A program made the translations under genes and the position numbers. Under the pieces are notes generated by a model. That model was not told the origin of the DNA. It ran no database searches and worked only from the letters and a program-made list of their open reading frames with translations. Positions 44,865 to 52,554 of a stretch of 64,000 bases of DNA are shown here, one piece after another; positions within the stretch are counted from its first letter, which is position 1; every line of letters starts with the position of its first letter. Origin of the DNA: Bacteroidota bacterium (GTDB lineage Bacteria > Bacteroidota > Rhodothermia > Rhodothermales > UBA10348); the NCBI GenBank assembly GCA_029262775.1, contig JAJCYR010000043.1:1-64000 (forward strand). Direction: 5' to 3'.

Positions 44865-45010
44865 GGCCTATGGACCCTTCTGCAGGGCACCGATAACCTG
44901 GCCCATACCGTTTCAAGGGCGAACCCTTCATGAATTGATGCATCCTGATTGCCTATATGGATACGGGCGGTCTATTCTTCCCGGATCAATCCATTGTTAT
45001 TTGAAAGGTC

Positions 45011-45478
45011 ATGAGCACCCGTAGAGAGGCCAGAGAGCGCGCCATGCAGGCCCTGTATGCGTTTACTGTCGGAATGGACAGTGCGGAGCATGTGATTGAG
45101 ACCATCATTGACGAGCAGATGGACGATGCGGAAGGCCGAGCGTTTGCCAAACGTCTGTTCCTTCGCGTTCTTGACATGCAGCCGGAGGCGGAGCGTCTCG
45201 TGTCGGAGTATACCCAGAACTGGGAGCTGTCCAGAATTGCACTCATTGACCGGGTTGTGCTGCGGATGGCCATCGCCGAACTGCTTCATTTTCAGGATAT
45301 TCCCCCGAAGGTGACCATCAACGAGGCCATTGAAGTGGTCAAGAAGTATTCGACCGAGCGATCCGGTCAGTTTGTGAACGGCGTACTCGACGCGATACTG
45401 GATGACCTGAAAAAAAACGGAACGCTGAAAAAGAAGGGCCGCGGACTCATCGATACGGACGCAAACGTAAAGAAATGA
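45011..45478 (+). CDS. nusB: transcription antitermination factor NusB
   Basis: NusB joins NusE (S10) on boxA RNA to prevent early termination of rRNA transcripts. This 155-residue all-helical protein starts STRREARERAMQALYAF and has the conserved LSRIALIDRVVLRMAIAELL and PPKVTINEAIEVVKKYSTERSGQFVNGVLDAI segments. It is divergent from comEC across 146 bp. A PPP phosphatase gene follows after one base. The C-terminal Lys-rich tail is normal for the group. Confidence 0.95.
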   Translation: MSTRREARERAMQALYAFTVGMDSAEHVIETIIDEQMDDAEGRAFAKRLFLRVLDMQPEAERLVSEYTQNWELSRIALIDRVVLRMAIAELLHFQDIPPKVTINEAIEVVKKYSTERSGQFVNGVLDAILDDLKKNGTLKKKGRGLIDTDANVKK

Positions 45479-45479
45479 T

Positions 45480-46136
45480 ATGGGACTTGTAGTGGTAGGA
45501 GACATTCACGGCTGCGCTCGAAGTCTCGACGATCTGCTGGCTGCCATCAACCCCGGCGCGAACGATCATATCGTCTTCGTGGGAGATTACATAGATCGGG
45601 GTCCCGACTCGAAAGGCGTCATTGACCGACTGCTTGCCCTCAGGGAGTCGGTATCGTGCACGTTTCTGCGTGGCAACCACGAAAAGCTGTTTCTGGACTA
45701 TCTGGACAAGGACGAGTACGAGCTCTTTGCCATCAATGGTGGAATTACGACGCTGGAGAGCTACCGCGATGAGGATGGAGTGATTTCCATTCCGAAGGCG
45801 CACATTGATTTCGTCCGCGAAACGGAGCTCTGGTACGAAACCGAAGACGAGGTGATTGTGCATGCAGGGCTCGACCCCGCGCTGAGTATTGCCGAGAACC
45901 TGGAGCGGGCCGACCCGGAAGTGCTGCTTTGGGAACGCAGCCACCTGAAGCGACCCACGCTCAACTGGGAAAAAACGGTGATTTGTGGGCATACGCCTGT
46001 GCCGAAGCCCGTCAACAAGAGAAACCTGATCAATATTGATACGGGGTGCGTGTTTCACGGCAACTCGGCGCTCGGAACGCTCACGGCCGTGCGTCTTCCA
46101 CAGCGCACCTTCCTTTCTGTGCCGTACTCGGGCTGA
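45480..46136 (+). CDS. PPP-family serine/threonine phosphatase (calcineurin-like)
   Basis: This 218-residue metallophosphatase has the full PPP signature set: GDIHGC, GDYIDRGPDSKG, RGNHE, HAGLDP and GHTPV. It resembles the bacterial PrpA/PrpB or bis(5'-nucleosyl)-tetraphosphatase group. Protein-phosphate or Ap4A substrates cannot be separated by sequence alone. Its start is one base after the nusB stop, so they share a transcript. Confidence 0.88.
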   Translation: MGLVVVGDIHGCARSLDDLLAAINPGANDHIVFVGDYIDRGPDSKGVIDRLLALRESVSCTFLRGNHEKLFLDYLDKDEYELFAINGGITTLESYRDEDGVISIPKAHIDFVRETELWYETEDEVIVHAGLDPALSIAENLERADPEVLLWERSHLKRPTLNWEKTVICGHTPVPKPVNKRNLINIDTGCVFHGNSALGTLTAVRLPQRTFLSVPYSG

Positions 46137-46182
46137 GACGAACGGGCCGGTTTACCACGTCTGCCTCTCAACAGCCTTCTCA

Positions 46183-46360
46183 AAGCGTGTTGAAAAACCA
46201 TCACACACCCTATCTGCGGCGGCGAAACGCCATCTACTGCGTTGTCCCTCCTTCTTGCGCCGGTACCGGCGCAGAACGCGCTGCTATTCGGCGTCGGGAC
46301 GCCTTGTATCTGGCATTCCGGCGCTCGCATCCTGGCGCACGCTGGTTCTTCAACACGCTT
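46183..46360. mobile_element. 178-bp MITE-like element with 18-bp terminal inverted repeats
   Basis: AAGCGTGTTGAAAAACCA (46183-46200) and its inverted copy (46343-46360) match at 17 of 18 positions. The 4-bp direct repeat CTCA flanks both ends exactly (46179-46182 and 46361-46364), as a target-site duplication would. The interior has no gene. A perfect 16-bp palindrome, GCGCCGGTACCGGCGC, lies near the centre (46257-46272). The right-hand CTCA contains the stop codon of the converging outer-membrane gene, so insertion left that gene intact. No transposase of matching ends is present here. Confidence 0.6.
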
Positions 46361-46361
46361 C

Positions 46362-46937
46362 TCAGGGATGAAGCCACAGGCCGATCCGGAGGGCGGGTTT
46401 GATGGTACCCACGTCCAGGAACCAGATCCGCCCGGCGGGCCTCACATGGGAAATACGGACGGAAGGCTCGACAAGCAGAGAGAATCGGCTGTTTCGGGCC
46501 ACCGTATTGTCGCGCGAGGAGAAGGAGAGCGCAGGTCCCGCCCGGATACCGAGGTCCACATCATAACCCCGGTAGCCCACGTTGCCAACGGTTCGTTCCA
46601 CTCCGAAGACGCGCAGCGATGCGCCAAGAAGAAGCGCTGTACGCACCTGTTCGCGGCTTTTTCTGAGCAGCGGGTCGAGTTCTGCCACCAGGTGCGCCTC
46701 GCGCGTGTGCATGCGACGCGCCCCGACGAGTCCAAGGGATGTGCCATAGCCGCCAGCGGCAGCCAGGCCCGCCTGCAGGTACACCCCTTCCGGCGCCTTC
46801 TGGCCCGATTGACGCGCCAGTATACCCGGCGCCGCGGCCAGCATGAGAACCGTACACGCGGCCAGGCCGAGCACGCATTTTCCATGCAGACGAAACAAAA
46901 CACCGCCTGTATGCTTGATGCGGGCAACTTCTCGCAC
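46362..46937 (-). CDS. small outer-membrane-type protein of unknown function
   Basis: This is a 191-residue protein with a hydrophobic signal region (CVLGLAACTVLMLAAAPGILARQ). The beta-rich mature part has short alternating strands (GVYLQAGLAAAGGYG, VRTALLLGASLRVFG, IKPALRIGLWLHP) and an aromatic-like C-terminal strand, consistent with a small barrel. The annotated ATG is only 14 bp from the divergent ychF start, so a shorter form from an internal TTG or GTG near the signal peptide is possible. Its stop codon coincides with the target duplication of the MITE-like element. Confidence 0.55.
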   Translation of the reverse strand: MREVARIKHTGGVLFRLHGKCVLGLAACTVLMLAAAPGILARQSGQKAPEGVYLQAGLAAAGGYGTSLGLVGARRMHTREAHLVAELDPLLRKSREQVRTALLLGASLRVFGVERTVGNVGYRGYDVDLGIRAGPALSFSSRDNTVARNSRFSLLVEPSVRISHVRPAGRIWFLDVGTIKPALRIGLWLHP

Positions 46938-46951
46938 GACACCCTCCTGTT

Positions 46952-48046
46952 ATGGCTCTTCGATGTGGAATAGTGGGATTGCCGAATGTAGGCAAGTCCA
47001 CCTTGTTCAATGCGCTCAGTCAAGCGGGCGCCGAATCGGCAAATTACCCGTTCTGCACCATTGAACCCAATGTAGGCATGGTTCCGGTTCCGGATGAGCG
47101 GTTGGGCGTGCTGGGCCGGCTGAATAATTCAAAAAAAGTGGTGCCCGCCACCATTGAATTCGTGGATATCGCTGGCCTGGTGGCTGGCGCATCGAAAGGA
47201 GAAGGGCTGGGTAACAAGTTTTTGGCCCACATCCGCGAGGTGGATGCCATTGTCCACGTCGTGCGGTGTTTCGATGACGAGGACGTGGTACATGTGTCGG
47301 GGCGCGTCGACCCCGCGTCGGATATAGAGATCATTGAAACCGAACTCCTGCTGAAGGATCTCGAAGCGGTTGAAAAACGGATTGAGCGTACCACGAAAGT
47401 GGCTCGAAGTGGCGACAAGGTGGCCCGCGAAGAACTGGCGTTCTACGAGCGTGTACTCGCCCACCTGTCCGATGGCGGGGCGGTTCGGGCCCTGTCGGTG
47501 TCTGAAAAAGAGCAGGCGTGGCTGGGGTCGCTTTTCCTGCTCTCGGGAAAGCCCGTGCTCTACGCGGCGAATGTATCCGAAGCCGACCTGCCAGGTGGCA
47601 ACGCCCATGTCGACGCCGTGCGGGCGCGCGCCGAGGAGGAGGGTGCAGGTGTTGTTGTTGTCTCTGCCGAGCTCGAGGCGCAGGTAGCCGAACTTGAACC
47701 CGAAGAACGCGTCGATTTTATGTCGGAGCTTGGACTGACGTCCGGTGGACTCGAACGGCTCATCCAGTCGGCCTATGCGCTTCTGGATCTGATCACATTC
47801 TTTACGTCAGGGCCGACCGAAACCCGCGCGTGGACCATACCGCGCGGACTCAGGGCGCCGCAGGCTGCCGGGCAGATCCACTCCGACTTCGAGCGCGGAT
47901 TCATCCGCGCCGAGACTATTGCCTACGAGGACTATGCCCGTCTCGGCAGCGAATCCAAAGCCCGCGATGCGGGCCTCATGCGCTCCGAAGGAAAGGAATA
48001 CACGGTCCGCGACGGTGACGTTCTGCTGTTCCGCTTCAACGTTTGA
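46952..48046 (+). CDS. ychF: redox-regulated ATPase YchF
   Basis: YchF is an Obg-related P-loop ATPase that binds ribosomes and responds to oxidative stress. The 364-residue protein shows GLPNVGKSTLFNAL (P-loop), FVDIAGLVAGASKGEGLGNKFLAHIREVDAI, and an NxxE-type base-recognition segment in place of NKxD. A C-terminal TGS domain follows (LDLITFFTSGPTETRAWTI to VRDGDVLLFRF). All YchF hallmarks are present at the standard length. Confidence 0.95.
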   Translation: MALRCGIVGLPNVGKSTLFNALSQAGAESANYPFCTIEPNVGMVPVPDERLGVLGRLNNSKKVVPATIEFVDIAGLVAGASKGEGLGNKFLAHIREVDAIVHVVRCFDDEDVVHVSGRVDPASDIEIIETELLLKDLEAVEKRIERTTKVARSGDKVAREELAFYERVLAHLSDGGAVRALSVSEKEQAWLGSLFLLSGKPVLYAANVSEADLPGGNAHVDAVRARAEEEGAGVVVVSAELEAQVAELEPEERVDFMSELGLTSGGLERLIQSAYALLDLITFFTSGPTETRAWTIPRGLRAPQAAGQIHSDFERGFIRAETIAYEDYARLGSESKARDAGLMRSEGKEYTVRDGDVLLFRFNV

Positions 48047-48106
48047 CACAACAGAGGACCTTCTTCAACGGTTTTTCAAGGTGCCGGGTGCTCCCTGGAG
48101 ACGAGA

Positions 48107-48817
48107 TCAGCGTTGCCGCCCGAAGTGGAACATGATGAAGGGGGTCGTGAGCACGTTGTCGGGCGCCTTGACCGCAGGCTCCAGCAATTCGATGGCCTCG
48201 TTATAGACGTTCATCCGAAAGCCGAGGCGGACGCCCTGTGTCAGGCCTTCGAGCTCGCCAAAATTGGCACCGATACTGACCGATAGCCCAAGTCCCGGCA
48301 CAAGGTGGCCTTTGAACATACCACTCAAGACGCCGAACGTGCGCTCTCCCTCGTCGAATGTGTCATTTCCGTTCTGGTCCCGGAAATAGGGGTAATTCCA
48401 GCCGAGGACGGGTCCTCCAGCAATGTGGAAATAGGGCCGGAAGTTATCCTCGATGAACGGCCGGAACAGCCGCCTCTCGAGGCCAATAAGGATGGGTACT
48501 TCCACAAGATAGGTCCGCTTGTTGGGCACGTCACGGTCTCCGAACCGGTCAAAGAAGCTGACTTCGCGCTCATCTTCAGCCGCGGACAGACTGATTTCGA
48601 GGGTGGCCGTCTGGTCGTCTCGCAGTAGTTTTCGCACGTAGCCACCCAGACCGAAGCCCGCGTTGGTGAGCAGTACCTGCGCACCAAGACCGCGGGGCGC
48701 TTCCTGCTCGCCCGGCTCGCGTAGAGGCTCGGACTGCTGGGCCGCAACCGCGTCCTGGAAACCCCAGGTGCTGGAAGCGAGGAGGATCAACACGATGTAT
48801 ACGGTGATTTTCGGCAT
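48107..48817 (-). CDS. outer-membrane beta-barrel protein of unknown function
   Basis: This is a 236-residue protein with a signal peptide (MPKITVYIVLILLASSTWGF to AVA). Alternating strands run through the mature part: GAQVLLTNAGFGLGGYVRKLL, YLVEVPILIGLERRLF, YFHIAGGPVLGWNYPYF, and the end FIMFHFGRQR. A loop FRDQNGNDTFDEGE resembles a calcium-binding DxNxD turn. It looks like a small barrel of the type common in this phylum. The function is unknown. It is divergent from the lipoprotein gene across 96 bp. Confidence 0.6.
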   Translation of the reverse strand: MPKITVYIVLILLASSTWGFQDAVAAQQSEPLREPGEQEAPRGLGAQVLLTNAGFGLGGYVRKLLRDDQTATLEISLSAAEDEREVSFFDRFGDRDVPNKRTYLVEVPILIGLERRLFRPFIEDNFRPYFHIAGGPVLGWNYPYFRDQNGNDTFDEGERTFGVLSGMFKGHLVPGLGLSVSIGANFGELEGLTQGVRLGFRMNVYNEAIELLEPAVKAPDNVLTTPFIMFHFGRQR

Positions 48818-48913
48818 CGGAAATCAAAACACCCCATCCGTGCGTATTGTTCGTTCTGGGACGTATTTTTGCCCGGTACGTCTGCGTAGTCCGGATTTCC
48901 AGTAAACAAACCC

Positions 48914-49750
48914 ATGCCCACCATGAGATATATCCCATTATTGCTTCTTTTTGCTCTGGCGGCGTGCACGTCGAAAGCGCCGACGCCGGAGCCTGAGCTC
49001 GGCCCGGTGGTTTCTATCGAATTGCCGCCCCTTGCCACACGCGCTGACACCCTCGCCATGCGGTCTTTTGATGCGGTTGGAGGACCCGATGCGTGGTCAC
49101 GCGTCCGCTACCTGAAATTTGACTTCGGTCGCGAGGCCGGGATCGGCAAAACGGTTTTTCGAACGCACCTTTGGGACCGGGCAACGGGCGACTATCGTCT
49201 CGAGTGGAACCAGGATGAGGATCGAATTGTGGTCGTCTTCAATGTGAACACGCGGGAAGGAACGGCTGCGGCCAACGGGGAGGTGCTTCCGGCTGCGGAG
49301 CAGGAAGATCTACTGGCGCGTGCCTACCGGGCCTACATCAACGACACGTACTGGCTGTTGGCCCCCATCAAGTTGCTCGATGAAGGCGTTACGCGAACGG
49401 TCGTTCCCGACTCAGCAACGGCCGAACAGGAGGTCATCAAACTGACCTACGACAATGTCGGGCTCACGCCGGGCGACCGGTTCTGGTTCTGGCTCAACAG
49501 GACCACGGGTCAGCTCCAGAGATGGGGCTACATCCTGGAAGGACGCGAGGATGCTCCCATCACGAGGTGGGACTGGCTGGGATATACACCGTTCGACGTG
49601 GGAGACGTGACCGTACGCCTGTCTAAGCGGAAGACGGACATGGCCGGAACAACGCACCTGATGACGGACAATATTTCGCTTCCGGACACCGTGGACGCGC
49701 GCTCCTTTTCGAGTTTTGAGCCCTTGTTCGACGAGGCGGCTTCCCGCTGA
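48914..49750 (+). CDS. lipoprotein upstream of a LolC/E-like permease
   Basis: This is a 278-residue protein with a lipoprotein signal (LLLLFALAAC), so it is exported and lipidated on Cys18. The mature part is beta-rich, with phrases such as TREGTAAANGEVL and LDEGVTRTVVPD. It suggests an LolA/LolB-like or sugar-binding half-barrel fold, but no motif is decisive. The stop overlaps the start of the LolC/E-like permease gene by one base (TGATG). That pairing suggests a role in outer-membrane lipoprotein handling; this is inference. Confidence 0.6.
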   Translation: MPTMRYIPLLLLFALAACTSKAPTPEPELGPVVSIELPPLATRADTLAMRSFDAVGGPDAWSRVRYLKFDFGREAGIGKTVFRTHLWDRATGDYRLEWNQDEDRIVVVFNVNTREGTAAANGEVLPAAEQEDLLARAYRAYINDTYWLLAPIKLLDEGVTRTVVPDSATAEQEVIKLTYDNVGLTPGDRFWFWLNRTTGQLQRWGYILEGREDAPITRWDWLGYTPFDVGDVTVRLSKRKTDMAGTTHLMTDNISLPDTVDARSFSSFEPLFDEAASR

Positions 49751-51015
49751 TGGATTTCCGGCTGGCCATTGCGCAGCGCTACCTCTCCGGACGGCGCTCC
49801 ATGCCGCTCATTTCCAGGATTACAGCGATATCGGCCATCGGTGTAACCCTCGGCGTGGCGGCGCTCATCGTGGTGCTCTCCGTTTTGAACGGGTTTTTCG
49901 ATTTTGTGCGTGACATGCTGCTCTCGCACGATCCCCACGTGCGGATTGTCCAGGTCGATGCAGAGGCTGGCATGGATGAAAATGCGCTCATGGCCCTGGC
50001 TGCGGAACACGCGTCGGTTGTCAGCGCGGTGCCGTATATCGAAGGCAAAGCGCTCATCATGCATGACGCGGCGGCCGATGTCAACAAAATTGTGCGTGTG
50101 AGGGGCGTAGATCCGGCGCATGTGCCGACTACGTCCGGTGTGGCGTCGGCAATTTCGTTTGGGCACTACGCGCTCGAAAGGCAGAACCAGCGGCCCGGTA
50201 TCGTCATTGGAAAAAGGTTGGGAGAGCGGCTGCTGCTCACGCCGGGTAGCCCCGGCCAGCCTGCCTCGCGCATTGCACTCGTTTCGGCCCCCGCCATCGA
50301 ACGTATGTTCACCCGCGTGCTCTCGGGTAGTCCGCTTCGGCAGTTCGAGGTGCGCGGATTGTTCGAACTGCAGTCCGTGTTCGATGAGAGCTACGTGGAA
50401 ATACACATCGAGGAAGCGCGGCGTCTATTCGATCGGCCTACCGGCCTGACGGGGCTGGACCTGCGCCTGGTGTCGCTCGACGATGCCGACGACGTGAAAA
50501 CGTTTTTGGCGGCGCATCTCGATCCGGAGCGGTTTACCATTCAGACCTGGTATGACCTGCAGCGCCCGCTCTACAACGTCATGCAACTCGAAAAGTACGG
50601 TGCGCTGCTTGTGCTCCTGCTTATCGTGCTCGTGGCTGCATTCAATATCGTAGGCTCACTGACCATGATCGTGATTGAGAAACGGCGCGATGTGGGGGCG
50701 CTTCGGGCCATGGGGGTCACCAAGCGTGATATCAAACGGATATTTCTGCTCGAAGGCCTGCTGATCGGAGTGGCAGGAAGCGGGGCGGGCGTGCTCGTCG
50801 GCGTTCTGGTGTCGCTGGCGCAGAAGAACTTCGGGCTTGTCAAGCTGGCCGATGCCGGCTCCTTTTTGATAGATGCCTATCCGGTTGCGATTCGCGCCTC
50901 CGATGTCACGCTGATCGGGATCCTGGCGCTTGGGCTGTGTGTACTGGCAGCATGGTATCCTGCCGTGCGGGCGGCAGCGATCAACCCGGCCGAAGCCGTG
51001 GCCATGTCGGGCTGA
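49750..51015 (+). CDS. ABC transporter permease, LolC/LolE family
   Basis: This is a 421-residue inner-membrane permease. One helix near the N-terminus (ISAIGVTLGVAALIVVLSVLNGFF) is followed by a large periplasmic MacB-like domain (about 45-270). Three C-terminal helices complete the FtsX domain, with VIEKRRDVGALRAMGVTKRDIKRIFLLEGLLIG. LolC/E releases lipoproteins from the inner membrane for transfer to LolA. The ATPase LolD is not adjacent. A related role in other lipophilic export cannot be excluded. Confidence 0.85.
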   Translation: MDFRLAIAQRYLSGRRSMPLISRITAISAIGVTLGVAALIVVLSVLNGFFDFVRDMLLSHDPHVRIVQVDAEAGMDENALMALAAEHASVVSAVPYIEGKALIMHDAAADVNKIVRVRGVDPAHVPTTSGVASAISFGHYALERQNQRPGIVIGKRLGERLLLTPGSPGQPASRIALVSAPAIERMFTRVLSGSPLRQFEVRGLFELQSVFDESYVEIHIEEARRLFDRPTGLTGLDLRLVSLDDADDVKTFLAAHLDPERFTIQTWYDLQRPLYNVMQLEKYGALLVLLLIVLVAAFNIVGSLTMIVIEKRRDVGALRAMGVTKRDIKRIFLLEGLLIGVAGSGAGVLVGVLVSLAQKNFGLVKLADAGSFLIDAYPVAIRASDVTLIGILALGLCVLAAWYPAVRAAAINPAEAVAMSG

Positions 51016-51093
51016 AGGACCCGGCATCGCGCTGCCTGTGTCCGGCTTCACGAAAATTAGGCGGAACTGGCCGCAATGAGACCGGTTGCGAGG

Positions 51094-51123
51094 TTGCTTC
51101 GATGCAGTCCGGGGCAGTATATT
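51094..51123 (+). promoter_or_regulatory. sigma-70-like promoter for the ribosomal-protein genes
   Basis: TTGCTT (51094-51099) and TATATT (51118-51123) are separated by 18 bp and lie 55 bp before rpmB. They are the best housekeeping-type elements in the 162-bp gap. Confidence 0.4.
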
Positions 51124-51177
51124 TTCCAGTCTGTGCCGTTTGTGCGGCCGAGAATCGGGAAACAAGCTTACAATCAC

Positions 51178-51414
51178 ATGGCAAAGAAAGATCAGCTTAC
51201 AGGGAAAGGTCCAGTGGCCGGAAACCACGTTTCCCATGCACACAACAAGGCCAAGCGGCGTTTTGAACTCAATTTGCAGAAGAAGCGCTTCTTTGTCCCG
51301 GAAGAAGACCGCTGGGTGACGCTGCGTGTGTCAGCCAAAACCATCAAGACCATCAACAAGAACGGAATTTCAGCGGTACTGAAGGATGCCCGTGCCAACG
51401 GCATCAACGTCTGA
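51178..51414 (+). CDS. rpmB: large-subunit ribosomal protein bL28
   Basis: bL28 is a 78-residue protein of the 50S subunit. It reads [20 protein letters not shown], with the conserved [17 protein letters not shown] and [18 protein letters not shown] segments. ATG 51178 is chosen; the longer frame back to 51076 has no bL28 similarity. It is followed by rpmG and the DUF4295 gene with gaps of 20 and 11 nt. Confidence 0.95.
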   Translation: MAKKDQLTGKGPVAGNHVSHAHNKAKRRFELNLQKKRFFVPEEDRWVTLRVSAKTIKTINKNGISAVLKDARANGINV

Positions 51415-51434
51415 CCTGACACGAGGTAACTACT

Positions 51435-51605
51435 ATGGCAAAAGCGAAAGATGTCCGCCACAAGGTGATTCTGGACTGCACGGAAGCCCCAGGCTCGTCG
51501 CGGTATTCCACGATGAAGAACCGGCGCAACACGCCAGGTCGACTTGAACTCAAGAAGTACAATCCCGTACTGCGTAAGTACACGCTGCACCGGGAAACGA
51601 AGTAA
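51435..51605 (+). CDS. rpmG: large-subunit ribosomal protein bL33
   Basis: bL33 is a 56-residue 50S protein reading [20 protein letters not shown], then [20 protein letters not shown] and [16 protein letters not shown] single Cys replaces the zinc-binding Cys set, so this is a Cys-poor type. AGGTAACT lies upstream of the ATG. It is in an operon between rpmB and the DUF4295 gene. Confidence 0.95.
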   Translation: MAKAKDVRHKVILDCTEAPGSSRYSTMKNRRNTPGRLELKKYNPVLRKYTLHRETK

Positions 51606-51616
51606 GGACGTAAACC

Positions 51617-51793
51617 ATGGCAAAGAAACAATCGTTCGGTGACAAGGTCCTCCGCCAGAAGGCAGACTCCAAAAAGATGGCCAAGGTGGTCCTCGCCGAA
51701 AAGAAAGCAAACGGGCAGTATTCCTTCCGGCACAAAATGGTGCACGTGGATAATGTCCAGGATGAACTCAAAGAAGCCAAGACGAAGCTCTAG
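51617..51793 (+). CDS. DUF4295-family small protein
   Basis: This is a 58-residue basic protein starting MAKKQSFGDKVLRQKADSKK and ending DELKEAKTKL. DUF4295 proteins follow rpmG in Bacteroidota and relatives and are thought to be ribosome-associated; the exact role is not established. It is a useful lineage marker here. tRNA-Pro starts 12 bp downstream. Confidence 0.85.
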   Translation: MAKKQSFGDKVLRQKADSKKMAKVVLAEKKANGQYSFRHKMVHVDNVQDELKEAKTKL

Positions 51794-51805
51794 GCTGTCC
51801 ATACT

Positions 51806-51880
51806 CGGGGTGTAGCGCAGCCCGGTTAGCGCATCTGCTTTGGGAGCAGAGGGTCGCAGGTTCGAATCCTGCCACCCCGA
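51806..51880 (+). tRNA. tRNA-Pro (anticodon UGG)
   Basis: The acceptor stem CGGGGTG/CACCCCG is perfect. The anticodon loop TTTGGGA places UGG at 34-36, and the T-loop TTCGAATC is standard. CCA is not encoded. Confidence 0.95.
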
Positions 51881-51910
51881 CACATATTTTCCGGCGGGTC
51901 CGACATTCCT

Positions 51911-51987
51911 GCGCCCGTAGCTCAACCGGATAGAGCAGCGGTCTTCTAAACCGCAGGTTGCAGGTTCGAGTCCTGCCGGGCGCGCCA
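51911..51987 (+). tRNA. tRNA-Arg (anticodon UCU)
   Basis: The acceptor stem GCGCCCG/CGGGCGC is perfect. The anticodon loop CTTCTAA gives UCU, the T-loop is TTCGAGTC, and CCA is encoded. Confidence 0.95.
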
Positions 51988-51996
51988 CAAAAACCT

Positions 51997-52070
51997 GGTG
52001 ACGTGGCCGAGTGGCTAGGCAAGGGTCTGCAAAACCCTGTACGGCGGTTCGAATCCGCCCGTCACCTCCA
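51997..52070 (+). tRNA. tRNA-Cys (anticodon GCA)
   Basis: The acceptor stem GGTGACG/CGTCACC is perfect. The anticodon loop CTGCAAA gives GCA, and CCA is encoded. An intrinsic terminator follows. Confidence 0.95.
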
Positions 52071-52077
52071 ATGCAAC

Positions 52078-52099
52078 AGGCCCCCTCGTGGGGCTTTTT
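52078..52099 (+). terminator. intrinsic terminator of the ribosomal-protein/tRNA operon
   Basis: GCCCC (52080-52084) pairs with GGGGC (52090-52094) across a 5-nt loop and is followed by TTTTT. It lies eight bases after tRNA-Cys. Confidence 0.85.
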
Positions 52100-52124
52100 G
52101 CTTTGATTCAAACGCCTCCTCGCC

Positions 52125-52148
52125 TGTCCCTGCCCAATGTCCCTGCCC
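52125..52148. repeat. 11-bp direct repeat (13-bp period) over the start of the HTH gene
   Basis: TGTCCCTGCCC occurs at 52125-52135 and 52138-52148. The second copy overlaps the ATG at 52137. Confidence 0.85.
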
Positions 52149-52517
52149 GGTGAACAGATCATATCGGCCTACCGCGAAGGTCTTCGCGTGGGTGAAATTG
52201 CCTCGGCCTTCGGGGTGACCTCCACCCGTGTGCATCGCATCCTCGAACAGGCGGGTCTGCGCTCGCGGGAGCAGGAGAAAAAAGCCAGGGAGGAGGAGCG
52301 TCGCCAGGTTCGACAGCGCATCATGTCCATGGCGCGCAAAGGGTTTCGGACGGTCACAATTTCCCGAATGACCGGGGTGGCACATACAGATGTGCGCCGC
52401 ATGGTGTCGGCTGCATACATCGTTTCGCGCGATCATACGGGAGCCGAAGTGCTGCTGCCACGGCACGAGAAGAACCGGATCGAGCGGCCACGCAAGGAGC
52501 ATTTCCGAAGCGGTTAA
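52137..52517 (+). CDS. small helix-turn-helix protein of unknown function
   Basis: This is a 126-residue protein with an N-terminal resolvase-like helix-turn-helix (IISAYREGLRVGEIASAFGVTSTRVHRILEQAG). A charged helix (REQEKKAREEERRQVRQRI) follows, then a second HTH-like segment (FRTVTISRMTGVAHTDVRRMVSAAY). It probably binds DNA. No catalytic resolvase domain is present. It lies after the tRNA operon terminator and converges on a secreted-protein gene. Confidence 0.6.
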   Translation: MSLPGEQIISAYREGLRVGEIASAFGVTSTRVHRILEQAGLRSREQEKKAREEERRQVRQRIMSMARKGFRTVTISRMTGVAHTDVRRMVSAAYIVSRDHTGAEVLLPRHEKNRIERPRKEHFRSG

Positions 52518-52554
52518 GAGAGGGGGAGCGGCGACAGCCTCTCGCGGGCCGGTA

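Noticed and set aside
48044-48106. Possible terminator between ychF and the outer-membrane gene
   Set aside because: No stable GC-rich stem followed by a T-tract could be drawn.
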